DNA of 40,021 nucleotides. Source: Nitriliruptorales bacterium (lineage in GTDB: Bacteria; Actinomycetota; Nitriliruptoria; Euzebyales; JAHELV01). This document shows positions 8,796 to 17,351 of this stretch, piece after piece. The translations under genes and the position numbers were made by a program. Location: positions 11,040 to 51,060 of the forward strand of contig JAHELV010000002.1 of assembly GCA_024644015.1 (NCBI GenBank), read 5' to 3'. A model generated the notes under the pieces. That model ran no database searches. It was not told the DNA's origin and saw only the letters and a list, made by a program, of their open reading frames with translations. Every line of letters begins with the position of its first letter. Position 1 is the stretch's first letter.

Positions 8796-9401
8796 GTGCG
8801 GATTGTCGTCGTCGGTGCCAGTGGGACGCTGGGTACCGCGGTCGCCGCGGCGCTCGGGCAGGACGGTCAGGGCCACGAAGTGCTCGAGGCATCTCGCAGC
8901 GGCCGTTTCACGGTGGATCTGACCGAGGCCGGCTCGATCGAGGCGCTCTATCGCACAATCGGTCCGGTGGACGCGGTCGCATGCGCGGCCGGCGTCACAC
9001 CGTTTGCCCCGATGTCGGAACTGACCCTGGATGACTTTCGAGCCGGACTGCACGACAAGCTGCTCGGGCAGGTGGAGCTGGTTCGTCGCGGTCTCGAACA
9101 CGTCAACGACGGCGGCAGCTTCACGCTGGTCAGCGGCGTCCTCGCGTACGACCCCATCGTCACCGGCGTGGTCGCTAGCACCGTGAACGGCGCTGTTGAC
9201 GCGTTCGTCCGCGCGGCTGCGATCGAGTTGCCGCGTGGACTTCGCATCAACGCGGTCAGTGCGACGGTGTTCGAGGAGGCGTGGGACGCCTACGGCTCGT
9301 ACTTTCCTGGCTACCGTCCCGTGAGTATCGCTGACGCAGCTCGGGCCTACGTCAAGTCCGTCGAAGGCGCGCAGACCGGTCAGGTCTACCGCGTCTCCTG
9401 A
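8796..9401 (+). CDS. Short-chain dehydrogenase-like protein (PRK07578-type, no YxxxK)
   Basis: A 201-residue NAD(P)-binding Rossmann protein. The dinucleotide motif is VVVGASGTLGTAVAAAL near the N-terminus, followed by VDAVACAAG, FTLVSGVLAY and RINAVSATVFEE. Where classical SDRs have Tyr-x-x-x-Lys, this protein reads STVNGAVDAFV, so both catalytic residues are missing. As I recall, the small PRK07578 subgroup shows the same ATVNGA sequence, so this is probably a family trait. The C-terminus (AYVKSVEGAQTGQVYRV) fits that subgroup. The GTG start has AGGAAGGA 7 nt upstream. It may be a reductase with another proton donor or a non-enzymatic NADP sensor; its substrate is unknown. Confidence 0.85.
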   Translation: MRIVVVGASGTLGTAVAAALGQDGQGHEVLEASRSGRFTVDLTEAGSIEALYRTIGPVDAVACAAGVTPFAPMSELTLDDFRAGLHDKLLGQVELVRRGLEHVNDGGSFTLVSGVLAYDPIVTGVVASTVNGAVDAFVRAAAIELPRGLRINAVSATVFEEAWDAYGSYFPGYRPVSIADAARAYVKSVEGAQTGQVYRVS

Positions 9402-9547
9402 ATGGCCACCGCGCCCGAGGAGCGACTGCCGAGCGCACGTGCGGAGGCGTGAACTCGCTCGCCTTGCGACGCCAGACGCTGGCCAATGGCGGCGTCGACG
9501 TCTGCCACGTCGTGCGCGGCCAGCTTCGACGGCCACGCGCCGTGTTT

Positions 9548-9814
9548 CTAGGACTGCGCCGGTGTTCCGAAACGGATGGTTGCCAACCCGCGCACGGTCA
9601 GCATGAGGCGATGCTCGATCTCGACGAGCACGATCTCGGCTGCAGAGCATTCCGGACAGCACATGACCATGCCGGGACAGCGCAGGTAGACGTGCGCTTC
9701 GGCGAGGGGATGGTCGAGACCGCACGCGGCGCACACGCCGCCCGCGTCGGCGACGTCGGTGCCCATGGCCAGCGACAGCGCCCCGATCATCGCGTTGCCA
9801 TCGACATGTGACAC
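9548..9814 (-). CDS. Small zinc-ribbon protein (DUF6510-like)
   Basis: An 88-residue protein that begins DGNAMIGALSLAMGTDVA and has two metal-binding knuckles, CAAC and CCPEC, about 25 residues apart, with YLRCPGMVMCC between them. This pattern fits a zinc ribbon of the DUF6510 type. GTG 9814 is preferred because GGAGA lies just upstream. It starts 14 nt after the stop of the FAD reductase gene and closes a three-gene minus-strand operon with the Moco oxidoreductase. In other actinobacteria the same trio occurs, so it is probably an accessory or electron-transfer partner, but its role is not known. Confidence 0.75.
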   Translation of the reverse strand: MSHVDGNAMIGALSLAMGTDVADAGGVCAACGLDHPLAEAHVYLRCPGMVMCCPECSAAEIVLVEIEHRLMLTVRGLATIRFGTPAQS

Positions 9815-9828
9815 GCCGTCTCCAGTCC

Positions 9829-10530
9829 TCAGCCGAACCGCTCGGTCCGGATCGTGCGGCGATCGACGTCGAGCGTCAACAGGTGTCGACTGACGGACTC
9901 GACGAACGAGGTCGGTCCGCACACGTAGATGGCGGGCGCTACGCGGGCGTCGATGACCTCGTTCAGATCGTCGATGCCGACGCGTCCCGAGCGGAAGCCC
10001 GGCCGCTGCTCGCGGGTCAGGTGCACGCGAACCGCGAGCGTCGCATCGCTGTCGAGCTCGTCGCGGAAGATCAGCCGGTCGACGTCGCGGGCTGAGTACA
10101 CGACCGTGATCGGCGCGCGCAGCGTGCCCGCTCGCCACATCGCACGCAGAGGCGCGATGCCCGAACCCCCCGCGATCAGCACCAACGGCTGCGCGGCGGG
10201 CTCCCACACGAAGTACCCGCCAATGGGTCCGCGCACCTCGAACGTGTCGCCCTTCTCTGCGACGTCCACGAGGTACGGCGAGACCTCGCCGTCATCGACG
10301 CGTTCGACGGTGATCTGTGGAGCTTCGCCCGGTCCCGACGACACCGAGTAGCTGCGGGTCGCCTGGTAGCCGTCCTCGGCGGTCAGCCGGATGTCGACGT
10401 GTTGCCCGGCGGCGTGGCCCGACCAGGCAGCCACATCCAACCCGAGCGATCGCGCCGTCGCCGTCTCCGCGATGCTGTCGACGACCGTGGCGGTGCGCCA
10501 GCCCAGCGCGCGGCGAACCGAGCCGGCCAT
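9829..10530 (-). CDS. Ferredoxin reductase-type FAD/NAD(P)-binding oxidoreductase
   Basis: A 233-residue FNR-family flavoprotein without an iron-sulfur domain. The FAD-binding motif is ATRSYSVSS (Arg-x-Tyr-Ser), the pyrophosphate loop GPIGGYF, the NAD(P) motif AGGSGIAPLRAMW, and the C-terminal YVCGPTSFVESV. It should pass electrons from NAD(P)H through FAD to a partner. Its ATG overlaps the stop of the upstream Moco oxidoreductase by one base (TGATG), which points to coupled translation and to that protein as the redox partner. It is cytosolic. Physiological direction (reduction or oxidation by the Moco enzyme) is open. Confidence 0.87.
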   Translation of the reverse strand: MAGSVRRALGWRTATVVDSIAETATARSLGLDVAAWSGHAAGQHVDIRLTAEDGYQATRSYSVSSGPGEAPQITVERVDDGEVSPYLVDVAEKGDTFEVRGPIGGYFVWEPAAQPLVLIAGGSGIAPLRAMWRAGTLRAPITVVYSARDVDRLIFRDELDSDATLAVRVHLTREQRPGFRSGRVGIDDLNEVIDARVAPAIYVCGPTSFVESVSRHLLTLDVDRRTIRTERFG

Positions 10531-11123
10531 CAGTCGCTGTAGTAGCGCTGCTCGCGCCAGGGGTCACCGTAGTTGTGGTAGCCCGCCGTCTCCCAGAAAC
10601 CCTGCTGCTCGTCGTCGGACAGCCGGATGTCGCGTACCCACTTGGCGCTCTTCCACAGATACAGGTGCGGCACCAGCAGTCGGGCGGGTCCGCCGTGCTC
10701 CGCTGCGATCTCGCCGCCGTCGAAGCGGACCGCAATCATCGCATCCCGGTCGACCAGATCGGCCACCGGCAGGTTGGTCGTGTAACCGCCGTAGCTCGAC
10801 ACCAACGCGAACGGCAGATCGTCGACCCCCGCGTCATCGAACAGCGTCGAGATCGACACCCCCTCCCACGTCGTGTCGCGCTTCGACCAGTGCGTCACAC
10901 AGTGGATGTCGGTCGTGATCGTCACCATCGGCAGGCCGTGGAGGTCGTCCCAGTCATAGGTCTTCGACGTCGCGCCGTCGCCGATCGTGAGCTCCCACTC
11001 TTCAGGCTCGATAGCGATGGTCGGACCGGCGGTGAGCACGGGAAAGTCAGCCGTCACGTACTGTCCCGGCGGCACCGCGTCGCTCGCGGATCTGGCCCTG
11101 CCGGTGAATCCCCGCGTCACCAT
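10530..11123 (-). CDS. Sulfite oxidase-like molybdopterin-dependent oxidoreductase
   Basis: A protein of about 197 residues with the Moco-binding fold of the sulfite oxidase/YedY superfamily. The Mo-ligating Cys is Cys75 in TTDIHCVTHWSKRDTTWEGV, followed by VSSYGGYTTNLP, EHGGPARLLVPHLYLWKSAKWV and GFWETAGYHNYGDPW, all typical of the family. ATG 11123 has GGGAGGTGG 9 nt upstream; the frame runs on to 11222 but that part is Ala/Arg-rich and lacks a Tat twin-Arg plus hydrophobic stretch, so the enzyme looks cytosolic. It is the first gene of an operon with a flavin reductase and a zinc-ribbon protein. The substrate could be a sulfoxide, N-oxide or oxyanion; true sulfite oxidation is not shown. 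Confidence 0.88.
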   Translation of the reverse strand: MVTRGFTGRARSASDAVPPGQYVTADFPVLTAGPTIAIEPEEWELTIGDGATSKTYDWDDLHGLPMVTITTDIHCVTHWSKRDTTWEGVSISTLFDDAGVDDLPFALVSSYGGYTTNLPVADLVDRDAMIAVRFDGGEIAAEHGGPARLLVPHLYLWKSAKWVRDIRLSDDEQQGFWETAGYHNYGDPWREQRYYSD

Positions 11124-11528
11124 CCTGCTGCCCACCTCCCTACGAGCGGCACCAGTCCGCCGGATCGTTGCCGCCCGCGGACCGGGTGCCGCGATCCTCG
11201 CTTCGCCCGCCGACAGCGTCAAGGCCCGGCGCTTGCCTCATCAATGTCGTCGGGCGTGTCGAAGAAGACGGGCAACAGATGCTCCGCGTTCGGCGCGTTG
11301 CCGGCGGGATAGCCATGGGGAGGCGCCGGCGGTCGGATGCATAGCGCGGTCCGATTGCCGCAACGCGCTCCCACAGCCGGACGCCGACGCTCACCCGATC
11401 CGGGGCCGTTCAGCTTGCGGATCTGAGGACTTCGGACCCTGAGGCAAGCACGTCGGGCACCACATGGTGGTGACCGGATCCACTTCGGCCGGTCATGAGA
11501 AGCGAAGCCCGGGGATCGAGAGTTGACT
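11124..11528. other. Intergenic region between divergent operons
   Basis: About 400 bases between the minus-strand Moco operon and the plus-strand MDR gene. It must hold promoters for both, but I see no convincing -35/-10 pair. A minus-strand frame ending at 11219 has a plausible-looking tail (AEHLLPVFFDTPDDIDEA) with no start or family match, which may be a gene remnant or chance. Confidence 0.4.
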
Positions 11529-12566
11529 GTGGTCACCATGAAGCAGGCAAAGCACCATCGCATCGTCGTCGCGCGGCGCGGCGGGCCGGACGAGCTACTG
11601 GTGGTTGTAGAAGATCTCCCAGAACCTCGGTTCGGGGAAGTTCGGGTGAAGGTCCTGGCTGCTGGGGTCTCGGCCTACGATGTCATGATCCGCTCGATCT
11701 CGCTTCCCGGGGATCCGCGCGTACCGTTCACGCCGGGCGAGGACATCGTCGGTGTGGTGGACAAGCTGGGTGACGGAGTGTCGACCGTCGAGCTGGGGCA
11801 GATGGTTGCCGGCTGGAGCTTCGGCGATGGCGGAGGCTACGCGGAGTTCATCTGCCGGCCCGCCAGCCAGTTGGTGCCCGTGCCCTCCGGCCTCGATGCT
11901 GCCGAAGCCGTGTGCATGGTGATGAACTACCTCACCGCACACCTGTACCTGCACCGAACCGCCGGCGTGCGCAGCGGCGAGCGGATCCTGGTCCATGGTG
12001 CGGCGGGAGGCCTGGGCACCGCTCTGCTCCAGCTCGGCAGGCTGGCCGAGCTGGAGATGTACGGCACGGCGTCCACAAACAACCACGAACTCGTGTCCGC
12101 ACTCGGAGCCACGCCGATCGACTACCGTACGGAGGACTTCGTCGAGCGCATCCGCAGCCTGACCGGCGACGGGGTGGACGTCGTGTTCGACCCCATCGGC
12201 GGCATGCGGCAACTCTGGCGTTCCTACCAAGCCCTGCGTCCAGGCGGACGGTTGGTGCCACTCGGCAGCGTCGCAACATCCAAAGCTGGGATGAAGGCCA
12301 TGCCACTCGGCCTGCTGACGGTGTTCCTGCTCAAGCTCATTCCAGGCGGCAGGCGGGTGCCGTTGTCCCCGAACATGATCAAGTTCCCTCTAGCGCACTA
12401 CGACTGGTATCGCGAAACGCTGACGGAGCTTCTCGATTTGGCGGCGGCGGGCAGGATCAAGCCGGTGGTGGCGGCGCGCATCCCGTTGGTTGAGGCCCCT
12501 CGCGCGCACGAGCTCCTCGAACGCAGCGGGCATGCCGGCAAGGCGGTCCTCGTCGCCGGCCAATGA
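11529..12566 (+). CDS. Medium-chain dehydrogenase/reductase, zinc-independent quinone oxidoreductase type
   Basis: An NADPH-dependent oxidoreductase of about 345 residues from the MDR superfamily. The GroES-like N-terminal domain has the AAGVSAYDVMIR and PFTPGEDIVGVV motifs but lacks the Cys/His ligands of the catalytic zinc seen in alcohol dehydrogenases, so it belongs with quinone oxidoreductases. The nucleotide motif is ILVHGAAGGLGTALLQL, and FDPIGGMRQLWRS and GKAVLVAG follow. Start choice is uncertain: TTG 11523, GTG 11529 and ATG 11538 are in frame, and GAGAG at 11518-11522 fits GTG 11529 best. The substrate is unknown. A 25-codon piece of a similar C-terminus survives near position 34400. 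Confidence 0.86.
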   Translation: MVTMKQAKHHRIVVARRGGPDELLVVVEDLPEPRFGEVRVKVLAAGVSAYDVMIRSISLPGDPRVPFTPGEDIVGVVDKLGDGVSTVELGQMVAGWSFGDGGGYAEFICRPASQLVPVPSGLDAAEAVCMVMNYLTAHLYLHRTAGVRSGERILVHGAAGGLGTALLQLGRLAELEMYGTASTNNHELVSALGATPIDYRTEDFVERIRSLTGDGVDVVFDPIGGMRQLWRSYQALRPGGRLVPLGSVATSKAGMKAMPLGLLTVFLLKLIPGGRRVPLSPNMIKFPLAHYDWYRETLTELLDLAAAGRIKPVVAARIPLVEAPRAHELLERSGHAGKAVLVAGQ

Positions 12567-12683
12567 TCGGGTCTCTGTCACGGTTGTGATCCCGGCTCGG
12601 TTCGGCTCTCTCACACGCGTTCGGGACGGAATATCCGCTTGCTACACGACGTTGCTGGTCGGACGGACAGCAACGGATAGCGA

Positions 12684-13124
12684 ATGGAACTCCTGATGAG
12701 CGAGCCCGCTGACTTTCCCGCCCCGACCGAGGGCTTCGTGGTCACCCACTTCCTTGTCGTGAGCGACCAGGACCGCAGCCGCCGCTGGTACGAGAAGGTG
12801 CTCGGCGCCCAAACGGTCCTCGAACGCGACCCGGTGTACATGAAGGTCGCGAACTCCTGGATCATCCTCAACGTGGGCGGTGGACCGACCGACGACAAGC
12901 CCGACGTTGTCCTGGCGGTGCCCGACGGCGCGAGCCCGGTCAGCGCGTTCCTCAACATCCGGGTCGCGGACATCGCCAAGGTGTACAAGGAGTGGACCGC
13001 GGCCGGCGCGACCTTTCTGACTGAGCCCAAGGATCACGGCGGCGAGATCCGCGCGTACGTGCGCGACCCTGACGGGCACCTGATCGAGGTCGGCCAGTCC
13101 ACGGGCGTCATCGACCGGCTCTGA
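12684..13124 (+). CDS. VOC-family (glyoxalase/bleomycin-resistance-like) protein
   Basis: A 146-residue protein with the paired beta-alpha-beta-beta-beta modules of the vicinal-oxygen-chelate fold: VVTHFLVVSDQDRSRRWYEKVLGAQ in the first module (His22 as a candidate metal ligand) and FLNIRVADIAKVYKEWTAAGATF with YVRDPDGHLIEVGQ in the second. The final Glu of HLIEVGQ is the usual last metal ligand. This subgroup covers dioxygenases, isomerases and resistance proteins, so the reaction cannot be named. ATG 12684 gives the longest product; ATG 12696 has GGA 7 nt upstream and is equally possible. Neighbours give no clue. Confidence 0.8.
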   Translation: MELLMSEPADFPAPTEGFVVTHFLVVSDQDRSRRWYEKVLGAQTVLERDPVYMKVANSWIILNVGGGPTDDKPDVVLAVPDGASPVSAFLNIRVADIAKVYKEWTAAGATFLTEPKDHGGEIRAYVRDPDGHLIEVGQSTGVIDRL

Positions 13125-13171
13125 CCAGCGGCCGCCCTGGCGAGGCCGCCTCCGGACAGCGCTCGTTCGGA

Positions 13172-14332
13172 TTATCCGGGCGGGGCGCTTGCTGCTCCGG
13201 TCGGTCGGCGGGACCACGACCCCCAGATCGCGAATGCGACGAGCACAGCGGTCACGGCCAGCAGCGGGATCAGTCCCGACGCGGACTGAGCGGTGGCCAG
13301 AACGGTCAACGTCACCACCACCATCGCGATGGCCCATGGCACGGGGGACCGGTTCCCGGTGCGGTGGAGGCCGTATGCGATACCGCTGAGGTAGAGGATC
13401 ACGCCGAGCCCCAGCGCCACCAGCGCCTCGGGTCCGAGCGCCTCGTCCGGGTGGCTCAACGCCTCCTCGATGGCCACCGCGAACGCGATGATGCCGGCGA
13501 TGATGGGTAGATGCCCCCAGGAGTAGATGTTCCTCGCCACTCCGCCGACCTCGTCGTCGGTTCGCGATGCGAGATGGTCCTCGAGTTCGTCCTTCGCCAG
13601 CCCGAAGTAGAGCCACCACAGCGCGCACACCGCCACCACAGCGGAGATCGCGCCGACGGCGAACGTCGCGTCACGGGGGGGCCCGAGGGAAACCCCGGCA
13701 GCGATCAGTGATTCTCCGAGGGCGATGATCACGATGAGCCCGTGGCGTTCGGCGAAGTGCGCGGCGTGCAGGTGCCAGCGTCCGCGGCCCGCCCGCGCGG
13801 CGCTGAGCAGGTCGAAGGCGACGGCGGCCGTCCACAGGATCTCCCGCCACGGCGACGCCACGAGCCCACCGACGAGGACCGCGACGAGACCGATGCCCGA
13901 ACCTGTCAGCCAGGCCATGAGGGTGCTGGCGTTCTCCCGGAACGACGAGAGGAGACCCAGCTGGAGTCCCAGGCCCAGGACGCGGACGGTGACGTACGCG
14001 CACGCGAACCAGGCGCCCGCGCTGGTGAAGGCGTCGGGGATCGCCTGCGCCATGAAGAAGGCGGCCGCGGTCGCCGCGAGGGTGATGAGCCGGACCGCCG
14101 GATGGTTCGTGTCGGCCGGGTTCAGTGTCCACGTGAACTGCGTCCATGCCCACCAGACGAGCCAGAGGATCAGGACGCTGTGGCCGACGCCCGCCCAATC
14201 GAGGTTCTCGAGCAGCAGTCCGGTGATGGACGTGACCGCGAACACGAACACCAGGTCGAAGAACAGCTCGACGAAGGTCGCTCCCTGCGCCTCTGTCGTG
14301 GTCCACTCCCGCCCAGCAGGTTGGGTGGCCAT
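13172..14332 (-). CDS. Low-temperature requirement protein A (LtrA) family membrane protein
   Basis: A 386-residue multi-pass membrane protein of the LtrA family. The family marks are visible: VELFFDLVFVFAVTS at residues 22-36, WVWWAWTQFTW-like aromatic helices, and HAAHFAERHGLIVIIALGESLIAAG in the middle, followed by WWLYFGLAKDE and NIYSWGHLPIIAGI. About ten hydrophobic helices fill the protein. LtrA was first named from cold growth in Listeria and its biochemical role remains unclear. AAGGAGAAACCAC precedes the ATG. It follows the DUF6493-like gene by 40 nt on the same strand, so it may be the last gene of that operon, or may have its own promoter. Confidence 0.9.
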   Translation of the reverse strand: MATQPAGREWTTTEAQGATFVELFFDLVFVFAVTSITGLLLENLDWAGVGHSVLILWLVWWAWTQFTWTLNPADTNHPAVRLITLAATAAAFFMAQAIPDAFTSAGAWFACAYVTVRVLGLGLQLGLLSSFRENASTLMAWLTGSGIGLVAVLVGGLVASPWREILWTAAVAFDLLSAARAGRGRWHLHAAHFAERHGLIVIIALGESLIAAGVSLGPPRDATFAVGAISAVVAVCALWWLYFGLAKDELEDHLASRTDDEVGGVARNIYSWGHLPIIAGIIAFAVAIEEALSHPDEALGPEALVALGLGVILYLSGIAYGLHRTGNRSPVPWAIAMVVVTLTVLATAQSASGLIPLLAVTAVLVAFAIWGSWSRRPTGAASAPPG

Positions 14333-14372
14333 GTGGTTTCTCCTTCGTTCGCGGGCCGGGTGATCGCCGGGG

Positions 14373-17351
14373 TCAGGTGACGCCGGCCAGCTGTGCCGCC
14401 CAGCGTTCGGCCCTGGTCAGACGGCCGGCGATGGCGAGCAGCTCGGGAGCCACGTCGTCCCAGACCGTTGGAAGCTCGAGAAGCGTCCGGGCCAGACTGG
14501 CCCGCTTCGAGTTGCCGGTCGCGAGCTGCTCGAGAAACGACCTGGCGCCGTCGTCGTCGACGCCACGTTGGCAGCGGGTACCGGCTGCCAGCAGCCCCTC
14601 CAGCGGCGCGTGGAGGTCGCGTGGCAGTGTCTCGAGGGCCGCCAGCGTGGTCATCCACACCCGCCGGACCGCGTCGGCGTGGAGCAGCGAGTGCTCGGCC
14701 ACGTTCGACAGCCGTGACGCCGGCCGCGACAGCAGGCCGACGCCTTCGTTGACGAGCGTGGCCAGCAGCTCGCCCAGCACGACATGATCCAGCCGGCCGT
14801 CGTCGATGGCGGCGATCGTCAGATCGGCGGCCACCGTCGCGAGCGTCTCGTTGCGCGCTGTCAGCGCGATCGCGAGGCCGGCGTGGGCTCCGGGGCCCAG
14901 TGGCACGTCGGGGTCGATCAGCGTGGCGAGCGCGACGTGGTCGGCGTCGCTCGAGCGGTTCGCGCCGAGGTCGAACGCCACGGTGGTCGCCACCGCGGCA
15001 CCGTACAGATCGGGGAAGCGGGGCAGGGCGGTCGTGGCGCGGCTCATCGCGGTGTGGTCGGCTCCCGCCAGCAGGACGTTGGCGTCGTGCCACCAGCGGA
15101 TCTCGTCGGGCGGGGTCGCCAGTGCGGTGAGCAGTATCCCGACAGGGTCGTCACGGCGCCGCTCGCCGGCGTCTGCGATGTCCGGCCAGCGCAGCGCATG
15201 CTGCGGTGCGTGGTGTGGCTGGCTCCCGGGGCGCCGACTGGCCGCCGGCAGGCCGAGGTCGACGCGGATTCGCGCGGCCCGTTGCAGCCCTTCGTCGCGC
15301 ACCCGCGCGTGGTGACCCAGGATGCTGGCCGCGGCACGCGCCGGATCGGTTCCCACCGCCACGAGCCGGTCACCGAGGCCGTCAGCGACCCCCGGAGCGA
15401 TGCGCAACAGGGCCTGGACGGCGTCGAACCGGTCAGGCGTCAGGCGTCGGCGTTGCATCTCCTCGAGGCGGTGACACAGGTCCGCGGGAGCGATCCAGCC
15501 CCCGCGGTGCGTCGGCGTCGCGAGAAGCTGCCGCGACTGCCCTTCGGCGAGGTGGTGCGCGACCTCCCACATCCGCACCGCGCCGAAGGCCGCCGGGTGC
15601 GCCGGGAAGCGGGTGCCGTCGTAGGCGGTCAGGCCCAGCCAGTAGCGGCGCGCGTTCGACGGCACTCGGGGTTTGACCAGGTCGCCGACGACGTCGGCTC
15701 TGCCACCGAACCAGCGGGCGCGCCGGCGGACGAACGGAAGCGGCTGCGGTGGCCGGCGGTCGAGCCACGCGTCGGCGAGCCACACGATCGGTGTCGCGTC
15801 GGCAAACGTCCCCGATGTTTCGCGCAACCGTTCGCGCTGCGTGCGTACCGCTGACGCAGCCGCGGTGCCCGCGCTGGCGGCACCGAGCCGGGCGAGTCCG
15901 TCGAGGATGCGCTCGACGTCGATGCCGTCGACGGACCCCGCCATCCATGCGACCACGGCCTCGGCCAGCTCCGCGGGATCATCGATTCTGGTGGTCGCCC
16001 TCTGTGGCGACAGCACTGGCGGCGACCACGGGTCGAAGGTCACCGGCGGCGGAAGCGTCGGTACGGTCGGGTCGATGTCGTGCAGGCCGGCATCGGCGAG
16101 CTGCGGGGCCGACAACGCGGCGACGCGCCGTGCGATCTCGCGGCGGTCCCCGTCGGGTCCGACGGGTTCGTTCCCGGTCGCCGCGATGCCCGTGACATCG
16201 TCGAGGAGAGCTCGCAGCTGCGGCTCGACCGCGTCCGCCCACGCCAGCACGTCCTGACGAACGGTCAGTGGGTCCGACACTCGTGACAGGTTGCGCTCGA
16301 CGAAGGCCAGCGACGCCTCCTGGACGTCGGCCCGGGGATGACCGACGCCGGACAGCGCCGCCGTCACCGCCGGATCGGGCCCGATGGTCGCCAACCGGTC
16401 AAGAAACCTCAACGCGCTGGTGGCCAGCTTCTTGGTGGTCCCGGACAGCGCCGCCGCGGCCACTGCGGACGCCTGCGCCGGGTCGACCGTCTCGCCGCCG
16501 TCCAGCAGTGCGCCGAGGGCTGTGAGCGCGAGGAGCTGTGCCCCGGGATCCTGGGCAGATCCGACCCGCGTGATGCGGTGCTGGCGCGCGACCAGCTCGT
16601 CGTGGGTGGGCGCGAGCTCGTCCCACAGACGGGCGAACATCCGGGTGGCCGACGGTCGGAAGTCGCGCAGGTGACCATCAAGGCACTCGTCGAGCAGTCG
16701 GGACCGTTGGATCGCCCCGTCCCCGGCCGCGCGGACGAGGGCCGCCTCGACGGGCCGGCGGCGGGCGGTGGACAACCCCACGAGGGGCTCCTCGTGGCGG
16801 AATGCGGCGAACAGCTCGTCGGCGAGGTCGGGGTCAGACAGGCGCTCTCGCACGCCGTCGATCCACTGCTCGTCGGTCGGATTGCTGCGGTCCATGGGCC
16901 AGCGCCAGTCGACGCCGAAGACGTGGCCGAGCGCACCTTCCGCATACTCGGCCGTGTCGGGCCGCGTGAACTGGTCGCGACGAATGAAGTCGAACGCGAC
17001 CGGCCAGAGCCAGCGCAGGAGCACGTCGGAGGTCGCGGCTTTCAGCATCGCGCTGCGGATCGCCGCAGGACGCGCCTCGAGCACGGCCACGGCCGGCGGC
17101 ACCGGAATGCCGAAACGGGCGAGGTGGAAGGCGCGCAGCGTCTTGGACGTCGACGTCCCGAGGATGGCGAGCAGCGCGGTACGACGACGCTCGGGCAGCG
17201 GATCGCGGGGCGGGATGACGTGCTGCAGCTCGTCGCGCAGTGGGTCGTCCGCGGCGCGGCGCTGCTTCTCGGTCGCAGCCGTGAGCAGGTCTCGGACCTG
17301 TTCGGGGTCCTCCGCGACGATCGCGTCCACCAGCCGACGGTCGAGGCTCAC
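14373..17351 (-). CDS. Large helical-repeat protein, DUF6493-like, partner of SWIM protein
   Basis: A 992-residue Ala- and Leu-rich protein without signal peptide or membrane helix. Much of it resembles HEAT-like helical repeats (for instance QLLALTALGALLDGG and VQEASLAFVERNLSRVSDPLTV). A central Trp-rich segment (APADLCHRLEEMQRRRLTPDRFDA, with a WWHDANVLLAG stretch later) matches what I recall of DUF6493 proteins that are encoded next to SWIM zinc-finger genes. The GTG start overlaps the SWIM stop by 4 nt (GTGA), so the two are co-translated and probably form one complex. It is a likely scaffold or substrate-binding subunit; no enzyme motif is visible. The DUF assignment is from memory and moderately sure; the pairing is clear from the sequence. 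Confidence 0.7.
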   Translation of the reverse strand: MSLDRRLVDAIVAEDPEQVRDLLTAATEKQRRAADDPLRDELQHVIPPRDPLPERRRTALLAILGTSTSKTLRAFHLARFGIPVPPAVAVLEARPAAIRSAMLKAATSDVLLRWLWPVAFDFIRRDQFTRPDTAEYAEGALGHVFGVDWRWPMDRSNPTDEQWIDGVRERLSDPDLADELFAAFRHEEPLVGLSTARRRPVEAALVRAAGDGAIQRSRLLDECLDGHLRDFRPSATRMFARLWDELAPTHDELVARQHRITRVGSAQDPGAQLLALTALGALLDGGETVDPAQASAVAAAALSGTTKKLATSALRFLDRLATIGPDPAVTAALSGVGHPRADVQEASLAFVERNLSRVSDPLTVRQDVLAWADAVEPQLRALLDDVTGIAATGNEPVGPDGDRREIARRVAALSAPQLADAGLHDIDPTVPTLPPPVTFDPWSPPVLSPQRATTRIDDPAELAEAVVAWMAGSVDGIDVERILDGLARLGAASAGTAAASAVRTQRERLRETSGTFADATPIVWLADAWLDRRPPQPLPFVRRRARWFGGRADVVGDLVKPRVPSNARRYWLGLTAYDGTRFPAHPAAFGAVRMWEVAHHLAEGQSRQLLATPTHRGGWIAPADLCHRLEEMQRRRLTPDRFDAVQALLRIAPGVADGLGDRLVAVGTDPARAAASILGHHARVRDEGLQRAARIRVDLGLPAASRRPGSQPHHAPQHALRWPDIADAGERRRDDPVGILLTALATPPDEIRWWHDANVLLAGADHTAMSRATTALPRFPDLYGAAVATTVAFDLGANRSSDADHVALATLIDPDVPLGPGAHAGLAIALTARNETLATVAADLTIAAIDDGRLDHVVLGELLATLVNEGVGLLSRPASRLSNVAEHSLLHADAVRRVWMTTLAALETLPRDLHAPLEGLLAAGTRCQRGVDDDGARSFLEQLATGNSKRASLARTLLELPTVWDDVAPELLAIAGRLTRAERWAAQLAGVT

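Noticed and set aside
11219-11563. Minus-strand frame of 114 codons in the 11.1-11.5 kb gap
   Set aside because: Only its last 20 or so residues look protein-like, it overlaps the start of the MDR gene, and it has no start or family match.
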